DNA from: an uncultured Porphyromonadaceae bacterium
Lineage (GTDB): Bacteria > Bacteroidota > Bacteroidia > Bacteroidales > Muribaculaceae
Direction: 5' to 3'
Assembly: GCA_947175545.1 (NCBI GenBank)
Contig: CAMWNI010000006.1
Location: 1 to 64,000, forward strand
DNA length: 64,000 bases
Part shown: one piece after another, positions 17,178 to 24,043 of the stretch
How positions within the stretch are numbered: position 1 is the first letter of the stretch
How the letters are laid out: the number at the start of each line of letters is the position of its first letter
Notes under the pieces: generated by a model
What the model saw: only the letters and a program-made list of their open reading frames with translations
Told to the model about the DNA's origin: nothing
Databases searched by the model: none
Translations under genes and position numbers: made by a program

Positions 17178-18434
17178 TTATTTTTCCAGTTTTACGCTTC
17201 GCTTGTTCTTAAACCGGCTCATGTCTGAAAGAACAATCTGCTCGCCAGGCTCTATGCCTTTTATGACTTCGACATAGTCATAGTTGGCTTTGCCGAGATT
17301 AACAAGACGCTTCTCCACTTCGTTGCCATCGGCTGTCAGCACGAAAAGCTCGTATGTGCCGGGGCCTGACGTATAGTAGATTCCGTTCGGAATCCTGACG
17401 GCATCCGTAATGACTCCCGCCTTGATGTGGATTTCGGCGCGTGTCCCCGGCTTGAGAATACCCGTGCCTTTTGAATCAGGATTAACCACGAACGGAAGCT
17501 TAGACCCTTGCGAAACCGGACTGAGTTCAACTATATGGCCGGTGGTTGTGGCTTTGCCGAGTTTGATAATCACTTCCGCCCCTACGCCAATCTGGCCCTG
17601 ATACGTATCGGCGAGTTCACCTTCTATAATGAAATGGCTCAGGTCGGCAATGACTGCGACCTCTTCGTTGGCTCCGACCGTCTGACCCACCTTGCTTTTA
17701 ATGCGTGTCAGAACCGCCTTGCGGGGCGAAAGTATGCAGGCGTCGCGTTTAACCGTCTCGCGTTCGCGTATCTTTCGCTCGAATTGTTCCATCTCAGTCT
17801 GTTTTATTCTCATGTTTGCGGCCTGAAAATCACGCTGATTAATCAGGTCGCGCTCCAGTTTTTTCAGTTCAACTTCCGCTGACCGTAGTGAGGCCTGTGC
17901 GCGTCTGACGTTCTCGCCCGTACCCGAGCCGAGGCTGTCAAGAAACTCCTCGTTGCGCAGGTCCTGGCGCAGTTGCTCAAGGCTCAGGCGCTTCGACTCA
18001 ATGTCCATTTCGCGGTTCTGGAGGTCATTCTCGTTTCTGATACGCTCCTGACGCAATGTTTCCAGTTTCGATGCCCGCTGCTCGTAAAGAGTCTGCAATT
18101 CGTTGTCAAGTTGCGACAGGTTAAGGCGCATCAGCGCCTCGCCCGCTTCGACGCTGTCGCCAATGGTCTTGTAAACTTCGACAATGCGCGTGGCTATGGG
18201 CGATAGAATCTCCTCTTCGATGGAGGGCTTGACAACTCCTGATGTTGATATGGTCGACTCTATGGTCCCGACGTCGGCTGTGGCGAACCGCAACTGATTC
18301 AGCTTGACCGACGGTCGTTGCAGGTTGGCGTAGCCGGCAATCGCACCGGCAATCAGCGCCATGACTGTCGCCACCTTTGCAAATGAGATAAATTTGCGTT
18401 TCCGTTGTTCTTTTATCGGAATCTGTTTGTCCAT
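17178..18434 (-). CDS. HlyD/MacA-type periplasmic adaptor protein
   Basis: A 418-residue membrane fusion protein, first gene of the efflux operon. One N-terminal helix (about 18-38) anchors it in the inner membrane. The split lipoyl half-motif EEEILSPIATRIVEVYKTIG precedes a long alpha-hairpin (about 105-225, strongly coiled-coil), the second half (ILSPRKAVLTRIKSKVGQTVG) and beta-barrel and membrane-proximal domains. It should bridge the ABC permeases to the TolC-type protein encoded downstream. A sigma-54 promoter candidate sits about 42-57 bases upstream of its ATG. Confidence 0.92.
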   Translation of the reverse strand: MDKQIPIKEQRKRKFISFAKVATVMALIAGAIAGYANLQRPSVKLNQLRFATADVGTIESTISTSGVVKPSIEEEILSPIATRIVEVYKTIGDSVEAGEALMRLNLSQLDNELQTLYEQRASKLETLRQERIRNENDLQNREMDIESKRLSLEQLRQDLRNEEFLDSLGSGTGENVRRAQASLRSAEVELKKLERDLINQRDFQAANMRIKQTEMEQFERKIRERETVKRDACILSPRKAVLTRIKSKVGQTVGANEEVAVIADLSHFIIEGELADTYQGQIGVGAEVIIKLGKATTTGHIVELSPVSQGSKLPFVVNPDSKGTGILKPGTRAEIHIKAGVITDAVRIPNGIYYTSGPGTYELFVLTADGNEVEKRLVNLGKANYDYVEVIKGIEPGEQIVLSDMSRFKNKRSVKLEK

Positions 18435-18446
18435 ATAAAAAAAGAA

Positions 18447-18465
18447 GTAAAATATAAAATTTTAC
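18447..18465. repeat. Inverted repeat at the expected transcript start
   Basis: GTAAAAT (18447-18453) and ATTTTAC (18459-18465) are perfect inverted copies 5 bases apart. They lie between the sigma-54 promoter candidate and the adaptor start codon, roughly at the predicted transcript start. The element could be an operator or a short leader hairpin; the AT content makes chance occurrence possible. Confidence 0.3.
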
Positions 18466-18475
18466 CTCTTTAAAT

Positions 18476-18491
18476 GTCAAAAAACGTGCCA
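18476..18491 (-). promoter_or_regulatory. Sigma-54 (RpoN) promoter candidate for the efflux operon
   Basis: On the minus strand the sequence reads TGGCACG, four Ts, TTGAC. The -24 element TGGCACG is a perfect match to the sigma-54 consensus, the spacing to the -12 element is correct, and the -12 element differs at one base (TTGA for TTGC). It predicts a transcript start near 18465 and a leader of about 30 bases before the adaptor ATG at 18434. A sigma-54 activator with an intact GAFTGA loop is encoded at the other end of the same gene run, which supports the call. Confidence 0.65.
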
Positions 18492-18608
18492 AAGTCTGTA
18501 ACTTATTGATAATCAGCAAAACGCCATTTTTTTATAATGTAACAAATTTTACACTTTTTGTCCGTCGGTTTACATACGCGCTCGCGCGCGCGTCATTATA
18601 TATTAAGG

Positions 18609-19514
18609 TCATCGGCGAAACCGCGTGAGAATCCCGTCGGAAAAAAACAGATAGATACCGTTCTCATAGGTCCATCGCTCAATCAGCGCTTCATAAGTCG
18701 CGTCGCGGTCAATCTCTTTCGGCGCGCCCAACGCAAGCCGACATTCCTCCATTGTCATGCCTTCGGCAATCTTTCCGCGCGTAATCAGTTCCCAGTTCTT
18801 GTCCGTGATGTTGCGGTAATTCTTGCGCGGATCGGTGAGCGTAAACAGATTGCTGAAACGACGGGTGTTGTGGCTTTTGGGTTCGACGGATAGATAAAGC
18901 ATCTCGTCATTGCCGATAAGAACCTCTATCGGATATTTTCCCTTGCCGGCTCTGACGCCGGTGACTTTTACTTTCTGGAATTTCCGTCCCTGCGTCGGCT
19001 CTCCGTCAAGGGTGTAGCGCTGCATGGTCAGTGTCCATAGTGTCCGGCCCGTTAAAACGCTGCTAACCGAGTCAACGACCGTTGCCTCGACAAGAAACGG
19101 CAACACGGCTGATGTTGACTCTCTCAAAGTTCCCGGCGGAGTCTCCATCCGGTGTGTGACCGTCCGGCCTTCCGGAGTCCTGAAGGAAATGTCGGTCATT
19201 TCCGCGCCTGTAAGGGTCACGGCCGGATTCATTGACTCGAACAGCAGTGTGTCGCCCGGTTCAAGAGTTTCAGAAACTGACGCCGGCAGGTATGCTACGT
19301 TGACTTTCCCTTCTGCAAGAGTGAAGACTTTGCCTTTCTGCCACGCCGAGGGTGGCTCACCCTCGACCGAGCCGATGAGTTTCGACTCGGCCGAGGGAGT
19401 GCCTATTTCGCGGCTGACCTGCTTGTCCGTGATGCGAGGCGTGACTTCCACTCCGGTGTAGCAGGAGTGAAGCCCTATGGCCGCAAGGATGAGTGTCAGC
19501 AGTCTGATTCTCAC
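18609..19514 (-). CDS. Lipoprotein with BamE/SmpA-like C-terminal segment
   Basis: A 301-residue predicted lipoprotein: the hydrophobic N-terminus ends in the lipobox LHSC with Cys at about 18. Most of the chain is beta-rich and not recognised. The last 60 residues (KIAEGMTMEECRLALGAPKEIDR, then ERWTYENGIYLFFSDGIL) resemble the small alpha-beta SmpA/OmlA/BamE fold, which in other proteins helps outer membrane assembly. The start overlaps the prolyl oligopeptidase stop by 4 bases (ATGA), so the two are cotranscribed. A link to outer membrane assembly is only suggested by the fold. Confidence 0.65.
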   Translation of the reverse strand: MRIRLLTLILAAIGLHSCYTGVEVTPRITDKQVSREIGTPSAESKLIGSVEGEPPSAWQKGKVFTLAEGKVNVAYLPASVSETLEPGDTLLFESMNPAVTLTGAEMTDISFRTPEGRTVTHRMETPPGTLRESTSAVLPFLVEATVVDSVSSVLTGRTLWTLTMQRYTLDGEPTQGRKFQKVKVTGVRAGKGKYPIEVLIGNDEMLYLSVEPKSHNTRRFSNLFTLTDPRKNYRNITDKNWELITRGKIAEGMTMEECRLALGAPKEIDRDATYEALIERWTYENGIYLFFSDGILTRFRR

Positions 19515-21643
19515 TTTGGAGTGACTCCTAAGTTGTAGAAGATGAATGAATAAACCTCCGAATACTCGTCGAGACTCTTGCTCAGCGGCTTGCCGCCGCC
19601 GTGACCGGCGTTGCTTTCAATACGGATAAGTTTCGGTGCGTCACCGGTGTCAGAGGCCTGAAGCTGGGCGGCATACTTGAACGAATGGGCCGGCACAACT
19701 CGGTCGTCATGGTCAGCCGTGGTCACCAGAATCGCAGGGTAGGGCGTTCCGTCGTTCTTTATGTTGTGAATCGGCGAATAGTCCAGCAGATATTTTGCCA
19801 TTTCGGCTGAGTCGTCGCTCGTGCCGTAATCGCTGGCCCAGTTCCAGCCGATTGTGAACTTATGATAGCGCATCATGTCCATGACGCCAACCTGCGGAAT
19901 GGCAACTGCAAACAGGTCCGGACGCATGTTCGTGACTGCGCCGACGAGCAGGCCGCCGTTGCTGCCGCCCATAATGGCAAGCTTTTCCGGATTGGTCCAC
20001 TTGTTCTCAATCAGATACTCGGCGGCGGCGATGAAGTCGTTGAACACGTTGAGTTTCTGCATCTTCGTGCCGGCCTTGTGCCATTCTTCGCCATATTCGG
20101 ACCCGCCGCGAAGGTTCGCACTGACGTAGACGCCTCCGTTTTCAAGCCAGATCAGACGCATTGCGCTGAAGCCCGGGTTGAGCGAGACGCTGAAGCCGCC
20201 ATAGCCATAAAGCAGAGTCGGATTCTCGCCGTTCAGTTGTGTTCCTTTCTTGTAGGTGATAAACATCGGCACTTTGGTACCGTCGGCCGACGGATAGAAA
20301 ACCTGCTCGGTCACATAGTCATCAGGATTAAAGCCGGGAACCTCCGTAGCATGCACAAGTTCCGACTTGCCCGTCGACTGGTCATAAGCATAGATATTGC
20401 TCGGGTTGGTAAACGATGTGAACGCATAGTAAACCTCCGGGGTGTCGTCATTGCTTGAGAAGGCAACAGAGCCGAGTCCGGGAAGCTCGATTTCGCGGAT
20501 CAGCTCACCCTTCGGTGTGTAGAGATAAGCATGATTGACAGCGTCTTTCTCGTATGTGAAAATGAAATTCTCGCCTGCGCGCTGCGCCCCGACAAGCACT
20601 CCCTCCTGTTCAGGAATCAGTTCTTTCCAGTTTTCACGCTGCGGTTTGTTGATGTCTGCAACCATGATGCGTGTTTTCGGTGCGCCCCATGATGTCTCGA
20701 TGTACAGCGTGTCGCCCTCGACGTCGAAAATCGAAATCGACTCGTCCTGGCTCGGCTCCATGGTGACCCACTTCGCGTTCGGCTTTCGGAGATCTTTAAT
20801 CTTCAAGGCATTGCCCGCGCCGTTGCCGGCAATGTAAAGCATCAGTGCTGTCTGTTTGTCGTCAATCTGCGCCGAATGGAAGTAGAGCGGATGCTCAATG
20901 TCTTCGTAAGCAATGATGTCCTGGCTCTGCGGAGTGCCGAGCTTGTGAAAGTAGACGCGCTGCGTTTCGTTGGCATTACTGAACTCTTTGCCCTTTTCCG
21001 GAGCAGGGTAGGCCGAATAATAGAAGCCGTCGCCCTGCCAGGCCACCGGTGTGAACTTCGCCCATTCGATATGGTCGGTCAGCAGTTTGCCGCTTTCAAG
21101 GTCCTGAACATAGATTTCAGTCCAGTCAGAGCCGTTGCGGTTGATGGTGTAGGCCATATACTTCATCTCAGGGTCGAAAAACACATCGCTCAGGGCAACC
21201 GTGCCATCCTCGCTCAGGGTGTTCGGGTCGAGCAGCACGCGGCCTTCTCCGTCAAGTGAATCCTTTACGTAGAGAACAGACTGGTTCTGCGTTCCGGAGT
21301 TTTCAAAGTAGTAATATTTGCCGTTTTTTTCGCGCCAGGGCAGTCCGGTTTTTTTGTAGTCGGCAAGCTGGCCCATGCGTTCGCGCAACTTCGCTTTAAA
21401 CGGAATCGCGTTGATATAGGCGTTGGTGATTTCATTCTCGGCGGCCGCCCAGGCAAGGGTTGCAGAGGCCGTGTCATTTTCCAGCGGTCGATACGGGTCG
21501 GCCACGGTCATGCCGAAGTAGGTGTCTGTTACGGTCGAGTCTGTCGGTGCCGCCGGATATGACTCCGGAGCTTTCGGTCCCTTGGGCGTGCAGCCCGCTG
21601 CCATTGCAAGTGCAGACATAAGCAGAAAGTTCGTTTTTTTCAT
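19511..21643 (-). CDS. Prolyl oligopeptidase family serine peptidase, lipoprotein
   Basis: A 710-residue S9A peptidase, of the family that cleaves short peptides after proline. The N-terminus is a lipoprotein signal (lipobox MAAGC, Cys at about 18), so it is lipid-anchored in the envelope. The beta-propeller spans about 85-420. The C-terminal alpha/beta-hydrolase domain has the catalytic Ser in GGSNGGL (about 560), Asp in TADHDDRV (about 643) and His in NAGHGGGK (about 680). It lies 73 bases downstream of the membrane pyrophosphatase gene, from which a hairpin separates it. I see no clear promoter of its own. Confidence 0.93.
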   Translation of the reverse strand: MKKTNFLLMSALAMAAGCTPKGPKAPESYPAAPTDSTVTDTYFGMTVADPYRPLENDTASATLAWAAAENEITNAYINAIPFKAKLRERMGQLADYKKTGLPWREKNGKYYYFENSGTQNQSVLYVKDSLDGEGRVLLDPNTLSEDGTVALSDVFFDPEMKYMAYTINRNGSDWTEIYVQDLESGKLLTDHIEWAKFTPVAWQGDGFYYSAYPAPEKGKEFSNANETQRVYFHKLGTPQSQDIIAYEDIEHPLYFHSAQIDDKQTALMLYIAGNGAGNALKIKDLRKPNAKWVTMEPSQDESISIFDVEGDTLYIETSWGAPKTRIMVADINKPQRENWKELIPEQEGVLVGAQRAGENFIFTYEKDAVNHAYLYTPKGELIREIELPGLGSVAFSSNDDTPEVYYAFTSFTNPSNIYAYDQSTGKSELVHATEVPGFNPDDYVTEQVFYPSADGTKVPMFITYKKGTQLNGENPTLLYGYGGFSVSLNPGFSAMRLIWLENGGVYVSANLRGGSEYGEEWHKAGTKMQKLNVFNDFIAAAEYLIENKWTNPEKLAIMGGSNGGLLVGAVTNMRPDLFAVAIPQVGVMDMMRYHKFTIGWNWASDYGTSDDSAEMAKYLLDYSPIHNIKNDGTPYPAILVTTADHDDRVVPAHSFKYAAQLQASDTGDAPKLIRIESNAGHGGGKPLSKSLDEYSEVYSFIFYNLGVTPK

Positions 21644-21659
21644 CGGTTTTATGTAAAAT

Positions 21660-21686
21660 GAGGGTACTTCATTGGGAAGTACCCTC
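21660..21686 (-). terminator. Hairpin between hppA and the peptidase gene
   Basis: An 11-base perfect stem (21660-21670 with 21676-21686) closes a 5-base loop. On the minus strand it is followed by ATTTTACAT, only a modest T run. It lies about 30 bases after the pyrophosphatase stop and could end or reduce read-through into the peptidase gene. Confidence 0.55.
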
Positions 21687-21716
21687 GAATTAAACGGATT
21701 TCTCAGTTGTTTATTA

Positions 21717-23945
21717 TCATAGGAGGCTCCAGCTGACAGTCAGACCTGCCATGACGATTGCCACCATCGACATCAGTTTAATGAGAATGTTAAGCGAGGG
21801 ACCGCTGGTGTCCTTGAACGGGTCGCCGACTGTGTCGCCGACAACCGTTGCCTTGTGAACGTCCGAGCCTTTTCCGCCGAAGTTGCCTTCTTCGATATAT
21901 TTCTTGGCGTTGTCCCATGCGCCGCCTGCGTTACTCATGAAGACGGCAAGCACAAAACCTGCGCTCAGACCGCCGCAAAGCAGACCTATGACGCCCGGAA
22001 CACCGAATACAAGGCCGACAATGATGGGAACCGCGATGGCAAGCAGCGACGGGAATACCATTTCACGCTGTGCGCCCTTGGTCGAAATCTGCACGCAGCG
22101 TGCATAGTCAGGCTCGGCTTCTCCGGTCAGAATACCCTTGATGGTGCGGAACTGGCGGCGAACCTCTTCAACCATGTGGCTGGCGGCACGACCGACGGCG
22201 TTCATCGTCAGACCGCAGAACAGGAAGGCCATCATGGCGCCGATGAACATGCCGCTCAGCACGAGCGGATTCATCAGGTTAACGTCGTAGGCCATCATGA
22301 AGTCGGTGAATGTTGCCGACTGAAGGGGAATATTGACTACTTCATCATTGATTGAGGTGCCAATCTGAATGAACTCATGGCCGATGCGGTGAAGACCGAT
22401 GCGAATCTCTTCTATGTAAGAAGCAAGTAGCGCCAGGCCGGTCAGCGCGGCTGAACCGATTGCAAAGCCCTTGCCGGTTGCGGCAGTGGTGTTGCCCAGC
22501 GAGTCAAGGGCATCGGTGCGCTTGCGTACTTCCTCGCCCAGGCCTGACATTTCAGCGTTGCCGCCTGCATTGTCTGCAATCGGGCCGTAAGCGTCAGTTG
22601 CAAGGGTGATGCCGAGGGTTGACAGCATGCCGACCGCGGCAAGGCCGATGCCATACAGGCCCCATGAAATGTTGCTCATCTCGAAGTTGGAGGCCAGACA
22701 GTAGCTCATGATGATGCCGAAGACTACGGCGATTACAGGAATTGCGGTTGAGACCATGCCGAGACCAACGCCCGAGATAATTACGGTTGCAGGACCGGTC
22801 TGGCCGCTTTCAGCCAGCTTTTTGGTCGGCTTGTAACTCTGTGAGGTGTAATACTCCGTTGCACGACCGATTACAATGCCGACCAGCAGACCGACAACAA
22901 CGGCGAGACTGAGGTTAACCCAGTTCGGAATTTCAAGAACCCAAAGGATCAGGAACGTTGCGGCAACAATCAGCACGGAGCTGGTGTTGGTGCCGACGGC
23001 CAGAGAGTTCAGCAGGTCCTTCATCGAGGCATTTTCCTTGGTCTTAACGGTGAAGATGCCAATGATTGAAAGGATAATGCCGACTGCGGCAATCAGCATC
23101 GGGGCAATGACCGCCTTGAGCTGAAGAGCAGGTCCGGCTTCAACGCCACACATCGGAATGGTTGCTCCGGCGGCAGCGCCGAGGGCTGCCGTGGCCAGGA
23201 TTGAACCGCAATAGCTCTCATAGAGGTCGGCTCCCATGCCGGCAACGTCGCCTACGTTGTCGCCTACGTTGTCGGCGATAGTGGCCGGGTTGCGGGGGTC
23301 ATCTTCAGGAATTCCGGCTTCGACTTTGCCAACGAGGTCAGCGCCGACGTCGGCGGCTTTGGTGTAGATACCGCCGCCAACACGGGCAAACAGAGCCTGG
23401 GTTGAGGCACCCATGCCGAAGGTCAGCATCGTGGTGGTGATCATGGTCAGCTTTTCGGTGCCTTCCAGGTCAACCAGGGAGTCCAGAAGCAGATACCAGA
23501 ACGAGATGTCGAGAAGACCCAGACCAACAACAACCAGACCCATGACGGCTCCGGAACGGAACGCGACCTTCAGGCCGGCGTTGAGTGTGTGGCGGGCTGC
23601 ATTGGCCGTGCGTGCGCTCGCATAGGTGGCGGTTTTCATGCCGAGGAAACCACTCAGACCGCTGAAGAAGCCGCCGGTCAGGAACGCTACGGGAACCCAG
23701 GGGTTCTGGAGTCCGAAGCCGTAAGCCATGATTGAGAAAATAACAACCAGGCAGATGAATACTACTGATACAATCTTATACTGCTGTTTCAGATAAGACA
23801 TTGCGCCTTGGCGTACGTGTGAGGCAATTTTTGCCATCAGCTCCGTGCCTTCGCTTTCCTTTTTCATCTGGCGGTAGAAAAACCAGGCCAGAATCAGTGC
23901 CAGTACCGATGAAATCGGAACTAACCAGAATAGAGTTTGCTCCAT
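21717..23945 (-). CDS. hppA: Membrane-bound ion-pumping pyrophosphatase, K+-dependent type
   Basis: A 742-residue integral membrane enzyme that couples pyrophosphate hydrolysis to Na+ and/or H+ export. The chain shows many transmembrane helices and the signature DNVGDNVGDVAGMGADLYESY (about residue 225). The segment GNTTAATGKGFAIGSAALT carries Ala at the position that separates K+-dependent from K+-independent enzymes, so this is the K+-dependent type. Family knowledge: K+-dependent enzymes include Na+ pumps, and a Bacteroides vulgatus member pumps both Na+ and H+. Which ion is moved here cannot be read with certainty. A -7 promoter element lies upstream and a hairpin follows the gene. Confidence 0.96.
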   Translation of the reverse strand: MEQTLFWLVPISSVLALILAWFFYRQMKKESEGTELMAKIASHVRQGAMSYLKQQYKIVSVVFICLVVIFSIMAYGFGLQNPWVPVAFLTGGFFSGLSGFLGMKTATYASARTANAARHTLNAGLKVAFRSGAVMGLVVVGLGLLDISFWYLLLDSLVDLEGTEKLTMITTTMLTFGMGASTQALFARVGGGIYTKAADVGADLVGKVEAGIPEDDPRNPATIADNVGDNVGDVAGMGADLYESYCGSILATAALGAAAGATIPMCGVEAGPALQLKAVIAPMLIAAVGIILSIIGIFTVKTKENASMKDLLNSLAVGTNTSSVLIVAATFLILWVLEIPNWVNLSLAVVVGLLVGIVIGRATEYYTSQSYKPTKKLAESGQTGPATVIISGVGLGMVSTAIPVIAVVFGIIMSYCLASNFEMSNISWGLYGIGLAAVGMLSTLGITLATDAYGPIADNAGGNAEMSGLGEEVRKRTDALDSLGNTTAATGKGFAIGSAALTGLALLASYIEEIRIGLHRIGHEFIQIGTSINDEVVNIPLQSATFTDFMMAYDVNLMNPLVLSGMFIGAMMAFLFCGLTMNAVGRAASHMVEEVRRQFRTIKGILTGEAEPDYARCVQISTKGAQREMVFPSLLAIAVPIIVGLVFGVPGVIGLLCGGLSAGFVLAVFMSNAGGAWDNAKKYIEEGNFGGKGSDVHKATVVGDTVGDPFKDTSGPSLNILIKLMSMVAIVMAGLTVSWSLL

Positions 23946-23991
23946 TTGATAAATGTGATTAACGTGAGGTTTGGGTTGAAAAAATTTGGGA

Positions 23992-23999
23992 CAAAGTTA
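23992..23999 (-). promoter_or_regulatory. -7 promoter element of hppA
   Basis: TAACTTTG on the minus strand, about 46 bases before the hppA ATG at 23945. No good -33 box is seen at the standard distance. It lies between the helicase stop (24044) and hppA and gives hppA its own transcription start. Confidence 0.5.
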
Positions 24000-24043
24000 A
24001 GTATTTTTGTCCGTAATGTTGTCCAATCTTCCGTTAATTTGCG

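Noticed and set aside
18577-18592. Alternating CG tract
   Set aside because: Only 16 bases with one interruption. It could adopt an unusual DNA form, but nothing else points to a function, and it does not make a terminator since no T run follows.
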